A stretch of DNA of 64,000 bases from Bacteroides faecichinchillae JCM 17102 (lineage in GTDB: Bacteria > Bacteroidota > Bacteroidia > Bacteroidales > Bacteroidaceae). Shown here piece by piece: positions 47,996 through 58,015 of this stretch. The stretch spans positions 1-64,000 of the forward strand of contig NZ_BAKK01000001.1 of assembly GCF_000614145.1 (NCBI RefSeq), in the 5' to 3' direction. Made by a program: the position numbers and the translations under genes. How positions within the stretch are numbered: the stretch's first letter is position 1; each line of letters begins with the position of its first letter. The notes beneath the pieces are model-generated. The model did no database searches and was not told the origin of the DNA. It saw nothing but the letters and a program-made list of their open reading frames with translations.

Positions 47996-49558
47996 ATGTT
48001 CAAGAAACACCCTAAGGGTTTGATTGGTGCGGCATTGGCAAATATGGGAGAGCGTTTTGGCTTCTATATCATGATGGCAATCTTAACACTGTTTATCTCT
48101 GCAAAATTTGGGTTGTCCGAAATTACTACCGGATACATTTATTCCGTATTTTATGCTTTAATCTATATTTTAGCTTTGGTAGGAGGTATTATTGCCGATA
48201 AAACGAGAAACTTCAAAAGAACTATTCTGATAGGTCTGATATTAATGGCTGTCGGCTATTTGATAATTGCTATTCCTACTCCCACACCTGTACCTGATAT
48301 GGCTCTTTATTTAGGATTAACTTGTCTGGGACTTTTTGTAATTGCTTTTGGTAATGGTTTGTTTAAAGGCAATCTTCAAGCATTGGTAGGTCAGATGTAT
48401 GATGATCCAAAATATTCTAGCTTGCGCGACTCTGGTTTTCAGATATTTTATATGTTTATTAATATAGGTGCTGTTTTTGCTCCATTTATTGCCATTGGTG
48501 TACGTAACTGGTGGTTGCAGATGAATAATCTGGATTACGATGCTAGTTTGCCTGAGTTGTGTCATCAATATCTGGAAAAAGGAAGTGAAATGGCTCCACA
48601 AGCTATGGAAAATTTAACTACATTGGCAAATAAAGCTGTTTTAGATGCTACTCCTGTTACAGATATGAATGTATTTGTACATAACTATCTTGATGTGTTT
48701 AATCGTGGTTTCCAATATGCTTTTATGGCTGCCATCGCTGCAATGATTATTTCATTAGTAATTTATATAGTGAATAAGAATCGTTTTCCGGATCCTGCAA
48801 AGAAAGTAGTAGTCAATAAGGGTGGTAATGTAACGGTTAGTAAAGAAGAAATAGCAATGAGTGCAACCGAAATCAAACAACGTATATATGCTTTGTTTGC
48901 AGTTTTTGGCGTTGTGATCTTTTTCTGGATGTCTTTCCATCAGAACGGTTATTCCTTGACATATTTTGCTCGTGATTATGTTGATTTAAGCGTTATTAAT
49001 ATCGATTTGGGCTTTACCCAAATAAAGGGAGCTGAAATATTCCAAAGTGTTAATCCTTTCTTTGTTGTATTCCTTACTCCATTTATCATGTGGCTATTTG
49101 GAGCCTTGAAAAAAATAAATAAGGAACCATCTACTCCTATGAAAATTGCTATTGGTATGGGGATTGCTTCATTGGCATATATATTCCTAATGGTATTCTC
49201 GTTCACATTACCTTCAAAAGAAGTATTAGGTACTATGAGTGCCAATGAAATAGAGGCAATTCGTGTTACTCCATGGGTTATGGTTGGTTTATATTTCATC
49301 CTTACAGTCGCTGAATTATGTATTTCTCCATTAGGGTTATCATTTGTATCTAAAGTTTCACCTCCTCATTTGCAAGGATTGATGCAGGGATGTTGGTTGG
49401 CTGCAACTGCAGTAGGTAATTTATTGGTATTTATCGGTGGTATACTATATACAACAGTTCCGATTTGGGCTTGTTGGTTGGTATTTGTTGGTGCTACTGG
49501 CGTTTCAATGATATTAATGCTTTCAATGGTGAAATGGCTGGAGCGAGTAGCTAAGTAA
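47996..49558 (+). CDS. POT-family peptide transporter
   Basis: Proton-coupled di/tripeptide importer in the inner membrane. From the ATG at 47996 (MFKKHPKGLIG) it has 520 residues; the frame runs 38 codons further up, through the promoter. The family motif GERFGFY (near 19-25; E-R-F) is in helix 1, followed by about 12-14 membrane segments. A cytoplasmic or periplasmic insertion (about 185-240) is rich in acidic and polar residues (NLTTLANKAVLDATPVTDMN). It ends in LSMVKWLERVAK. It follows ybaK but has its own promoter box. Confidence 0.92.
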   Translation: MFKKHPKGLIGAALANMGERFGFYIMMAILTLFISAKFGLSEITTGYIYSVFYALIYILALVGGIIADKTRNFKRTILIGLILMAVGYLIIAIPTPTPVPDMALYLGLTCLGLFVIAFGNGLFKGNLQALVGQMYDDPKYSSLRDSGFQIFYMFINIGAVFAPFIAIGVRNWWLQMNNLDYDASLPELCHQYLEKGSEMAPQAMENLTTLANKAVLDATPVTDMNVFVHNYLDVFNRGFQYAFMAAIAAMIISLVIYIVNKNRFPDPAKKVVVNKGGNVTVSKEEIAMSATEIKQRIYALFAVFGVVIFFWMSFHQNGYSLTYFARDYVDLSVINIDLGFTQIKGAEIFQSVNPFFVVFLTPFIMWLFGALKKINKEPSTPMKIAIGMGIASLAYIFLMVFSFTLPSKEVLGTMSANEIEAIRVTPWVMVGLYFILTVAELCISPLGLSFVSKVSPPHLQGLMQGCWLAATAVGNLLVFIGGILYTTVPIWACWLVFVGATGVSMILMLSMVKWLERVAK

Positions 49559-49585
49559 AATTCTGGTTATAACACTCAATAAAAA

Positions 49586-49631
49586 CCCCGGTGCATCTAT
49601 ATTTATTAAAGCAACAATAGATGTACCGGGG
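49586..49631 (-). terminator. Terminator (mainly for the GNAT gene)
   Basis: A 15-bp stem with one mismatch (49586-49600 with 49617-49631). On the minus strand it is followed by GTTTTTATTG, so it best terminates leftward transcription; the plus-strand T-tract is poor. Confidence 0.7.
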
Positions 49632-49799
49632 ATATACATTTATAATCTTCGAACTGAATTTTTTAATGACCGTTATATTTAATATCAATCATTGAGAAGA
49701 TTTATTTTTTTATTGAGAAGAAAAAATAATCTATTAGCATATTTTTTCTATTAAGAAAATAGTTTCTGTTAATAGAAAAGAGAAGTACAGAAGCTTCTT
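49632..49799. other. Region between POT terminator and GNAT gene end
   Basis: About 170 bp, very AT-rich, with T and A runs and ATTGAGAAG repeats (49690 and 49711). Nothing else recognised. Confidence 0.4.
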
Positions 49800-50297
49800 T
49801 TATATTTCCAATCCCATGATGTAATCGTTCATATAGTATCCATTTCCGATCGGAAAATCTCCTTCACGTAGTTTTTTCATTCCCATATGTTCGTAGAATT
49901 TTAGCGCTTTGTTGTTACGGTTCACATTAAGTTCCATCAAGCATGGGCTCGGATGTACTTTTTTAATGTATTTAATAGCCTCTCTAAATAGGAAGCTACC
50001 GCAATGAGCATTCTGGAAATTAGGCAGAACATATATTTTTTGTAAGTGAAATACATTATTCTCCTGAGGCTGTACCGAAACATATCCACATGGTTCACAT
50101 CCTTCATAAGCAATAAAGTAAACATGCCCTTCTTCTTCTATCTGTTTACGTATATTTTCAGGACTGTACATCCAATCCATCATATAATTTAATTGTTCAG
50201 AAGATAATATTTCTTTGTAGGTGGCAGGGAAAACATTTTGAGCCATCTTATTGATTAAATTGCAATCGCTAACTGTTGCTTTTCGAATGGTAAACAT
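49800..50297 (-). CDS. GNAT-family N-acetyltransferase
   Basis: 165 residues from the ATG at 50297 (MFTIRKATVSDC); the open frame extends 12 codons further up without family character. The GNAT core is plain: beta1-alpha1 start, FIAYEGCEPCGYVSV (beta4), HLQKIYVLPNFQNAHCGSFL with the acetyl-CoA-binding Q/R-x-x-G-x-G/A loop reading NAHCGSFLF, and NVNRNNKALKFYEHMGM for the C-terminal strands. It acetylates a small amine or peptide N-terminus; the substrate is unknown. Confidence 0.87.
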   Translation of the reverse strand: MFTIRKATVSDCNLINKMAQNVFPATYKEILSSEQLNYMMDWMYSPENIRKQIEEEGHVYFIAYEGCEPCGYVSVQPQENNVFHLQKIYVLPNFQNAHCGSFLFREAIKYIKKVHPSPCLMELNVNRNNKALKFYEHMGMKKLREGDFPIGNGYYMNDYIMGLEI

Positions 50298-50400
50298 ATT
50301 ATCGTACTTAATTTGTAGTTTTACAGGATACAAATATAGATATTATTTCTTTTTATAATAAGGTGATTACTGTTTAATTGATTAATTATTGTTAAATTAT

Positions 50401-50442
50401 AGTACTTTGTAATACATAGTACTAAAGTAATACATATATTTG
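50401..50442 (+). promoter_or_regulatory. Promoter and tandem operator of padR
   Basis: Two tandem copies of a ~18-bp unit containing AGTACT and GTAATACATA (copies of the latter at 50409-50418 and 50427-50436) overlap a TATATTTG box (50435-50442). AGTACT is palindromic, and the layout fits a PadR autoregulatory operator. Confidence 0.55.
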
Positions 50443-50462
50443 TTACATCAAAAAGATCTGTT

Positions 50463-50789
50463 ATGAATGTAGACAATGTAAAATCTCAGATGCGAAAAGG
50501 TCTATTAGAGTATTGCATTATGCTGTTACTCCATAAAGAACCTGCCTATGCTTCGGATATTATTCAGAAACTGAAAGAAGCACAGTTGATTGTAGTGGAA
50601 GGCACTCTATATCCACTGCTTACTCGTCTGAAAAATGATGATTTGTTAAGTTATGAATGGGTGGAGTCTACCCAAGGGCCACCACGTAAGTATTATAAGC
50701 TAACAGAGAAAGGAGAAGCTTTTCTTGGCGAACTAGAACTTTCGTGGAAGGAACTGAATGAGACTGTGAATCATATTGCTAATAGATAA
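50463..50789 (+). CDS. PadR-family transcriptional regulator
   Basis: A 108-residue winged-helix repressor. KSQMRKGLLEYCIMLLLHKE is the N-terminal helix. The wing segment LIVVEGTLYPLLTRLKNDDL and the motif GPPRKYYKLTEKG are hallmarks of PadR. It lies 17 bp upstream of a PspC-domain gene, an arrangement repeatedly seen in Bacteroidota, and probably controls both genes through the tandem repeats at 50401-50442. Confidence 0.9.
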   Translation: MNVDNVKSQMRKGLLEYCIMLLLHKEPAYASDIIQKLKEAQLIVVEGTLYPLLTRLKNDDLLSYEWVESTQGPPRKYYKLTEKGEAFLGELELSWKELNETVNHIANR

Positions 50790-50806
50790 ATTGAAAAAGA
50801 AATAGG

Positions 50807-51991
50807 ATGAAAAAGACATTAACTGTTAATTTGGGTGGAACCGTTTATCATATTGATGAAGATGCCTATAATTTGTTGGACAATTATTTAAATAATATTC
50901 GTTTGCACTTCCGTAAACAACAGGGAGCAGAAGAAATTGTGAACGATATGGAGAATCGTATTGCTGAATTGTTTTCTGAAAAGGTGACTTTAAGCAAACA
51001 GGTAATTACAATTTCTGATGTGGAAGAGGTTATTTCGCGTATGGGAAAGCCAGAAGATTTTGAAGATAATTCAGAATATAATGAGTCTCAAAAGAATTCA
51101 CAGCAGACAGGGAATTCCGGAAGTGATGCATCTAATCAAAGTGAAACAGCGCATCGTCGATTATATCGAGATCCGGACGAGAAAATGCTCGGTGGAGTTG
51201 CTGCCGGTTTGGCAGCATATTTGGGATGGGATATTACGTTAGTACGTATATTAATGGTGATATTAGTTTTTATTCCCTATTGTCCGGTAATTATCTTTTA
51301 TTTGATTGCTTGGATTGTTATTCCCGAAGCACGTACAGCAGCAGAAAAATTGAGTATGCGTGGACAAGCGGTGACGGTAGAGAATATCGGTAAGACTGTA
51401 ACTGACGGTTTTGAACGTGTATCGAATGGAGTAAACGATTATGTAAATTCAGGTACACCTCGTTCCTTTTTACAGAAAGCAGTTGATATTTTTCTTTCTG
51501 TGGTCGCTTTCTTCTTTAAGCTTGTATTAGTCATTTTGGCAATTGCCATATGCCCTTTCCTGTTGATTGCAGCCATCGTTTTAGTAGTTGCTTTAATAGG
51601 AATTATTGCTCTTTTGCTTGGATTGGGAGGAATGCTTTTTGGTACATTGCCTGCTGTAATACCAGGATTGGATTTGACTATCGCCTGGAATTCACCTTGG
51701 ACATTTGTTGCTTGGATTGTATTGATTTTATTCTTTGGTATCCCACTATTTGCATTGGTACATACCATCTTCCGTTCCATATTCAATTGGACTGCGATGT
51801 CTAAAAGGTTAAGAGTTTCTTTATTGCTCATCTGGTTGTTCTGTTTATTGTTGGTACCTATATTCTTTTTTATACCAAGTATCAGGAGGACAGAAACACA
51901 TCGGTATATACGTTATGAAAAATCAGATACTATGGTAGATACAGTTTATAATAATAAAGATACGATTCGAATAGATACCTTGCAATATTAA
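50807..51991 (+). CDS. PspC-domain envelope protein
   Basis: A 394-residue membrane protein. The N-terminal cytoplasmic portion (about 1-110) has KKTLTVNLGGTVYHIDEDAY and VISRMGKPEDFE. A polar linker rich in S and Q follows. The PspC domain comes next (about 120-178; LYRDPDEKMLGGVAAGLAAY, then a membrane helix), with at least four more membrane helices. PspC proteins belong to phage-shock-type envelope-stress responses; here the adjoining PadR gene would be its regulator. Terminator at 52001-52038. Confidence 0.87.
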   Translation: MKKTLTVNLGGTVYHIDEDAYNLLDNYLNNIRLHFRKQQGAEEIVNDMENRIAELFSEKVTLSKQVITISDVEEVISRMGKPEDFEDNSEYNESQKNSQQTGNSGSDASNQSETAHRRLYRDPDEKMLGGVAAGLAAYLGWDITLVRILMVILVFIPYCPVIIFYLIAWIVIPEARTAAEKLSMRGQAVTVENIGKTVTDGFERVSNGVNDYVNSGTPRSFLQKAVDIFLSVVAFFFKLVLVILAIAICPFLLIAAIVLVVALIGIIALLLGLGGMLFGTLPAVIPGLDLTIAWNSPWTFVAWIVLILFFGIPLFALVHTIFRSIFNWTAMSKRLRVSLLLIWLFCLLLVPIFFFIPSIRRTETHRYIRYEKSDTMVDTVYNNKDTIRIDTLQY

Positions 51992-52000
51992 ATATGCCTT

Positions 52001-52038
52001 AAAATGTGTCCTGTTTGTGTGTCCGGGGCACATTTTTT
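52001..52038 (+). terminator. Terminator of the PadR-PspC operon
   Basis: AAAATGTGTCC (52001-52011) pairs with 52026-52036 with one G-U pair, followed by TTT. Confidence 0.75.
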
Positions 52039-52075
52039 GTTATGTTTGTAATGAACATATTCAAGAGAATAAAAT

Positions 52076-53074
52076 ATGGGTGAACATATATGTTTCAGAA
52101 GAAACGAGCGTTTGGCTACCGTTAATCCTTATTGGAGAGGAAATCCGATGGTACGTGGGCGTTTTTTTAATCGACAACACCGTTTCCGTCCTGGTATGGG
52201 AAGTGTGCTAAAATGGCGTTTATCTCCAAATCCTCAACGGAAAGAGAAGAAAACAGTGAAATGGGATCCGAAGGTATGTTATCTTCGTTCGTTGGATGCT
52301 GTTGTAGGAGATTCATTAATATGGCTGGGACATAATTCCTTTTTTCTTCAATTGGCAGGAAAGAGAGTAATGTTTGATCCGGTTTTTGGGAGTATTCCAT
52401 TTGTGAAGAGAAAAAGTGATTTTCCTGCCAACCCTGATATATTTACAGGAATCGATTATTTGTTGGTTAGTCATGATCATTTCGATCACTTGGATAAACA
52501 AAGCATAACGAGGTTATTGAAAAATAATCCTCAGATGAAACTATTTTGTGGATTAGGGACAGGAGAATTGCTAAAAAAATGGTTTCCGGAAATGGAAGTA
52601 ATTGAAGCTGCATGGTATCAGCAACTTGAAGACGAGGCTCTGAAAATAACTTTTCTTCCTGCACAACATTGGAGTAAACGCTCTGTACGAGATGGTGGAC
52701 AACGTCTCTGGGGAGCTTTCATGTTACAGGGCGATGGCATTTCACTTTACTATAGCGGAGATACCGGATATTCTAAACATTTTCAGGAAATTCCAGAGCT
52801 TTTTGGAGCACCGGATTATGCACTATTGGGAATTGGTGCTTATAAGCCTCGTTGGTTTATGCGACCTAATCATATTTCACCTTGCGAATCGTTGACGGCT
52901 GCTGAAGAAATGCAGGCGGGGCTCACCATTCCGATGCATTATGGTACTTTTGATTTATCAGATGAACCGCTTCATGATCCACCTAAAGTTTTTGCAGCTG
53001 AAGCTAAGAAGCGGAAGATACGGATAGAAATTCCATATTTGGGACAGATTGTGAAATTACATAAAAAGAAATAG
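52076..53074 (+). CDS. MBL-fold metallo-hydrolase (NAPE-PLD/UlaG-like)
   Basis: A 332-residue zinc hydrolase with the metallo-beta-lactamase fold. Seen in order: WLGHNSFFLQLAGKRVMFDP, the zinc motif SHDHFDHLD (HxHxDH, about 132-140), GLGTGELLKKWFPEMEVIEA, FLPAQHWSKR (His ligand), YYSGDTGYSKHFQEI (Asp ligand), and PMHYGTFDLSDEP (His ligand). This is the subgroup with N-acyl-phosphatidylethanolamine phospholipase D and RomA-like proteins, so a lipid-related substrate is possible. No signal peptide. Confidence 0.85.
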   Translation: MGEHICFRRNERLATVNPYWRGNPMVRGRFFNRQHRFRPGMGSVLKWRLSPNPQRKEKKTVKWDPKVCYLRSLDAVVGDSLIWLGHNSFFLQLAGKRVMFDPVFGSIPFVKRKSDFPANPDIFTGIDYLLVSHDHFDHLDKQSITRLLKNNPQMKLFCGLGTGELLKKWFPEMEVIEAAWYQQLEDEALKITFLPAQHWSKRSVRDGGQRLWGAFMLQGDGISLYYSGDTGYSKHFQEIPELFGAPDYALLGIGAYKPRWFMRPNHISPCESLTAAEEMQAGLTIPMHYGTFDLSDEPLHDPPKVFAAEAKKRKIRIEIPYLGQIVKLHKKK

Positions 53075-53118
53075 ATTATTGGAATATGAACAAGTAAGAA
53101 CTAATAGTATATAAAGAG

Positions 53119-53625
53119 ATGAAGAAATTAGAAATAAAAGAATTATCGGATAACTTTTTCGAATCTATCGGAAAAGAGTGGATGCTGGTGACAGCCGGAA
53201 CAGAAGAGAAATTTAATACAATGACTGCAAGCTGGGGTGGTATTGGTTGGTTATGGAATAAACCAGTTGCTTTTGTTTTTATTCGTCCTGAACGCTATAC
53301 CTACGAATTTATAGAAAAGAATGAGTTTCTGACACTTTCCTTCTTAGGTGAAGAAAATAAGAAAATACATGCTATTTGTGGTTCTGAGTCGGGACGGAAT
53401 ATTGATAAGGTGAAAGAAACAGGTTTAAGGCCTGTATTTACTGAACAGGGGAATGTACTTTTTGAGCAATCCCGTTTGACATTAGAATGTAAAAAACTAT
53501 ATGCTGATGGTCTCAAACCTGAATGTTTTCTAGATAAAGAATCTTTAGAAAAATGGTACGGAGGAGTACATGGTGGTTTTCATAAGATATATATTATAGA
53601 AATTAAGAATATTTATTCTCGTTAA
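53119..53625 (+). CDS. Flavin reductase-like domain protein
   Basis: A 168-residue FMN-binding split-barrel protein: WMLVTAGTEEKFNTMTASWG is the N-terminal strand pair, with PERYTYEFIEKNEFLTLSFL and FLGEENKKI next. It probably reduces flavin or acts as a small flavoprotein oxidoreductase; the physiological partner is unknown. It lies 44 bp after the MBL gene on the same strand, so the two may be co-transcribed. Confidence 0.85.
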   Translation: MKKLEIKELSDNFFESIGKEWMLVTAGTEEKFNTMTASWGGIGWLWNKPVAFVFIRPERYTYEFIEKNEFLTLSFLGEENKKIHAICGSESGRNIDKVKETGLRPVFTEQGNVLFEQSRLTLECKKLYADGLKPECFLDKESLEKWYGGVHGGFHKIYIIEIKNIYSR

Positions 53626-53872
53626 AATTGTGAGGATTGATCTATAATTAAGATCTGAATGAGACATTAAATATCATAAATCTATCTGCAAACTGCCTAC
53701 AAAATAGCTTGTTGTAGTCAGTTTGGTCTGATTCTGTCATTATTTGAATAAATATTTCTCTTCGTTTTTCTATATTTTTCCAATATTTGCAGTATTGAAA
53801 ACTATCAATGAAGTCTTATTTATGCAAAGTAGATTAAAATAATTTTTGTAAACCATATAATAAAAAGAAAAC

Positions 53873-55674
53873 ATGAAAAAACTTTTTGTAGTAGCTTTAT
53901 TGGCTCTGATGAACGTGTGGAATGTATTTTCAGCAGACGTTCCTCGTCCGGAATATCCCCGCCCACAATTTGAACGCGCGGATTGGGTAAATTTGAATGG
54001 TATTTGGACTTATGAATTTGATTTTGGAAATTCGGGGAAAGATAGGAAATTACAGGAAACTGATAAATTCAAGAACAACATTATTGTACCTTTCTGCCCA
54101 GAAAGTAAACTTTCAGGCGTTGAACATACTGATTTTATTAATCAGATGTGGTATCAGCGTCCTTTGACGATACCGGCAAATTGGAATGGAAAGAAGATCT
54201 TTTTGAATTTTGGTGCTGTAGATTATTGTGCAGAGATCTTTATTGATAAAAAGTTTATCGCTCGTCATTTTGGAGGTAGTTCATCGTTCTCTATTGATCT
54301 AACACGTTATGTAAAACCTGGTCAAACTCATAATCTAGTAGTTTTTGTGAAGGACGATTTGCGTTCGGGTGAACAGACTGGTGGTAAGCAATGTACAAAT
54401 TACTTCTCAGGAGGTTGTTCCTATACACGTGTGACAGGTATCTGGCAGACTGTATGGATGGAAGCCGTAGCTCCTAACGGACTGAAGAATGTTTTTGCAC
54501 GTCCTGATATCGATCAGAAACAACTGGTTATTTTACCTGAATTTTATCAGGAATCAAATGACGGAACATTGGAAGTGACGGTATTGGATGGTAAGAAAAC
54601 TGTTGCAAAGAAAGAAGTTAGCAGTTGTAATGGTTCAGTAGTTGTTCTTCCGATGAAGAATATGAATCTTTGGACACCAGAGACTCCTTTCCTTTATGAT
54701 GTCGTTTATCGTGTAAAAGATGCTAAGGGGAATGTTATTGATGAAGTAAAATCATATGTTGGTATGCGTAAAGTGCATACAGCGAATGGTATATTCTATT
54801 TGAATAACGAGCCTTATTATCAACGTCTTGTACTAGACCAAGGTTATTATCCTGATGGAATTTGGACTGCTCCGAGCGACGAAGCTTTAAAGAATGATAT
54901 TGTATTAGGTAAAGAGGCAGGTTTCAACGGTGCCCGTTTACATCAGAAAGTATTTGAAGAGAGATATTATTATTGGGCAGATAAGCTAGGATATATCACT
55001 TGGGGAGAATCTGCAAGTTGGGTGTTAGATGTAAATAAAGAACTTGCTGCTCGTAACTTTATCGGAGAATGGTCTGAGGTTGTACTGCGCGATCGTAATC
55101 ATCCTTCATTGGTGACTTGGACTCCGTTTAACGAAACATGGGGTGGTGGACAAAATGCTTATGTGCGTCTGGTAAAAGATGTATATCATATTACTAAAGG
55201 GATTGATCCGACTCGTCCTATAAATGACGCTAGTGGTGATAATCACGTTTTGACAGATATTTGGAGTGTTCATAATTACGAGCAAGATCGTGCAAAACTG
55301 ACTGAGCAGTTGAAGTTCGAAGAAGGTAAAGAACCGTACCGTAATACTAGAGATAAAGATTTTCTGGCGGTGTATGAGGGCCAGCCTTATATGTTAGATG
55401 AGTTTGGTGGTATTCCTTGGATGGCAGAAAAAGACCGTAAGAATTCATGGGGATATGGCGGAATGCCTGCTAATGAAGAGGAATTCTACAAACGCCTTGA
55501 GGGACAGATTGATGCAATAATAGATTCAAAACATGTTTGGGGATTCTGTTATACACAATTAACAGACGTAGAACAAGAAAAGAATGGGGTTTATTATTAT
55601 AATCGTACTCCTAAATTGGATATGAAACGTATAAAAGCTATTTTGAGAAGATTCCAAGCAGACCTGGAAAATAA
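53873..55674 (+). CDS. GH2-family secreted glycosidase, frameshifted at 3' end
   Basis: Predicted beta-galactosidase/glucuronidase-type enzyme. The signal peptide (MKKLFVVALLALMNVWNVFS) is followed by a jelly-roll sugar-binding domain (WVNLNGIWTYEFDFGNSG; FLNFGAVDYCAEIFIDKKF), an Ig-like domain and the TIM barrel. Putative acid/base Glu421 is in TPFNETWGG and nucleophile Glu510 in MLDEFGG. The open frame runs on to 55840, through a terminator hairpin. One A missing at 55648-55649 explains this: restoring it gives ILRKIPSRPGK and a stop at 55674. No SusC/D or other CAZyme genes adjoin. Confidence 0.85.
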
Positions 55675-55695
55675 AAAGGAGTTTAATTATGTTAT

Positions 55696-55728
55696 AAAAG
55701 ACGGAATTCAAATAAAATTCCGTCTTTT
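55696..55728 (+). terminator. Terminator of the GH2 gene
   Basis: AAAAGACGGAATT (55696-55708) pairs perfectly with 55716-55728; the stem ends in TTTT. It supports the corrected stop at 55674. Confidence 0.85.
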
Positions 55729-55771
55729 GTTGTATTGTAGGTTATACAAATGTATAGGACATTTTTATTTA

Positions 55772-57879
55772 TTATTCTGGTTGATTATCTTCCGTTTTCA
55801 GCCATTTGTCCAGCCATTCAAAGAAAGTACGTTGCCATAGAATTCCATTCTGCGGTTTCAGTACCCAGTGATTTTCATCTGGATAAATTAACAACTCAGC
55901 CGGTACACCACGCATTACAGCAGCATCAAAAGCTGCCATTGCCTGATTAGCTAAAATACGATAATCTTTCTCTCCATGGATGCAAAGAATAGGAGTATCC
56001 CATTTGTCTACAAACTGGTGTGGAGAATTAGCAAAGGTACGTTGTGCTATTGGATTTTGTTTTTCCCAATAAGCACCTCCATATCCCAGTTTGCAAACCA
56101 TTTTTCTTCGGTTTCGAGGTATTGCATTTCCATATTGAAGATTCCGTCGTGAGCAATAAATGTCTTGAAACGTTTGTCATGATGTCCGGCTAACCAATAT
56201 ACAGAGAAACCACCGAAGCTAGCTCCCACACATCCCAAACGGTCTTTGTCTACATACGATTCCTTAGCCATTTCATCAATAGCAGTGAAATAATCTTTCA
56301 TGCACTGCCCACCATAGTCACCGCTGATCTGTTCGTTCCATTCAACACCAAATCCCGGTAATCCACGACGGTTTGGAGCAACAATAATATAGTCGTTGGC
56401 AGCCATAATCTGGAAATTCCAACGATAAGACCAGAATTGGCTGACAGGACTTTGAGGACCGCCTTCACAGAATAATAAGGTAGGATACTTCTTATTAGGG
56501 TCGAACTGAGGAGGATAAATGACCCATGTTAGCATGTCTTTACCGTCAGTTGTTTTCATCCATCGACCTTCCACTTTACCCATTTCTAGCTGGTCGTAGA
56601 TTTGTTTATTTTCTTGTGTCAGTTGGGTAGTAGCACCGTCTAGTGCGACTGCATAAATTTCATCACCCATGCTGATAGAATGACGTTTGGCGATTAGTTT
56701 ATCACCGAAAAGCGCAACTCCTTCATAATCATACATTCCCGAAGTAACAGCTTTTACAGAGTCATTTGTCAGGTTGAGCGCATAGATTTGAGTTTCTCCA
56801 TGCCATACCCCCGTGAAATAAATGCTCTTAGCGTCTGCACTCCATACAAAAGCATCCACATTCGATTCAAATGCTTTACTAACAAAACGTTTTTCACCCG
56901 TTTCCAGATTCATGATGAACAAACGGTTCAGGTCTGCTTCATAACCGTCACGTTCCATGCTTTGCCATGCGATATATTTACCGTCCGGAGAATATTGTGG
57001 ATTTGTGTCGTATCCTTTATTTTCTTCAGTGATATTTTTTGTTTCCTTTGTTTTTAAATCATAGATATAGATGTCCGAGTTGGTAGAGACTGCATATTCC
57101 AGGCCTGTCTTTTTTCGACACGTATATGCTACTTTATCTGATGTTGTGTTCCATGCCAATTGTTCAATGCCGCCCCATGGTTTCATCGGACTTTCGTATG
57201 GTTCGCCTTCCAGAATGTCTACGATATTAGAGAGCCCTTTGTTGTCAAGGTCAGCAATAAAAGGATGTGGTGCGGTTGTCACCCATTCATCCCAATGTTT
57301 GTACATTAAATCGGTGATAATGATTCCCGTAGCTTTAGGAAGATCCGGATATTTTTCAGCTGTACTTTCCTTAATTTTTACTTGAGAGATAAAAAGAATC
57401 TTCTTACCATCCGGAGAAATGGAGTATCCCTCGATGTCTCCATTGTAATTGGTTAGTTGTTTACGTTCACTACCATCCGGATTCATTTCATAAAGTTGGC
57501 TGCTTCCATGGTCGTTACTCAGAAATGCAAGTTTACTTCCTCCTTTAATCCAGGTAACTTCATTCTCCTGATAAGGAGTGTGCGTGATTTGCTGGTTATC
57601 GCTACCATCTGCGTTCATTACAAAAACTTCGCGATTACTTTTGTTTTCCGGCACGCTGTAGTAAGCTACCGTATACGCAATTTTCTTGCCGTCGGGTGAT
57701 ACGGAAAGCCCACCGATACGTCCCATTGACCAAAGTACTTCAGGAGTCATGCGTTTTCCTTCAATTTTAATATCCGATTTCCCGATAAGCACCTGATCTG
57801 TTTTGCCTGTTTCTTTATTTTCACCACAGGCTGCTAACAACATTGCTGCTGACATCATAAATAGATTTATTTGCCTCAT
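55772..57879 (-). CDS. S9-family (prolyl oligopeptidase-type) peptidase lipoprotein, frameshifted
   Basis: Envelope serine peptidase. Signal peptide with lipobox LAAC (about residue 18). The N-terminal seven-bladed beta-propeller (WD/TolB-like repeats: GGLSVSPDGKKIAYTV, EGYSISPDGKKILFI, NPQYSPDGKYIAWQS) is followed by an alpha/beta-hydrolase domain with the nucleophile in GASFGGFS (about 552). The frame breaks near 56079: restoring one G (ATG GGA GGT) joins FANWDM to GGAYWEKQNP. The rest (catalytic Asp in GEKDYRI, His in DENHWV) is in the next frame, ending 55772. The corrected length is about 702 residues. It likely trims peptides in the periplasm or on the surface. Confidence 0.9.
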
Positions 57880-57910
57880 ATTTTAAAATAATGATTTAAT
57901 ATTAATCGGG

Positions 57911-57918
57911 CAAATATA
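57911..57918 (-). promoter_or_regulatory. Promoter -7 box of the S9 peptidase
   Basis: Minus-strand TATATTTG, 31 bp before the ATG at 57879; no clear -33 element. Confidence 0.5.
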
Positions 57919-58015
57919 CGATAATAAAACGATTTTACTTATCTTTAGGACGTATAAAACATTCAGTACTGAACTATGAATAATATATAAACCGGAAATA
58001 GTAGAACTATTATTA

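Noticed and set aside
52017..52211. A short frame at the start of the MBL gene
   Set aside because: It overlaps the PspC terminator and the MBL frame and has no family resemblance.
55675..55840. C-terminal extension of the GH2 frame
   Set aside because: It runs through a perfect terminator; a one-base correction gives a natural stop at 55674.
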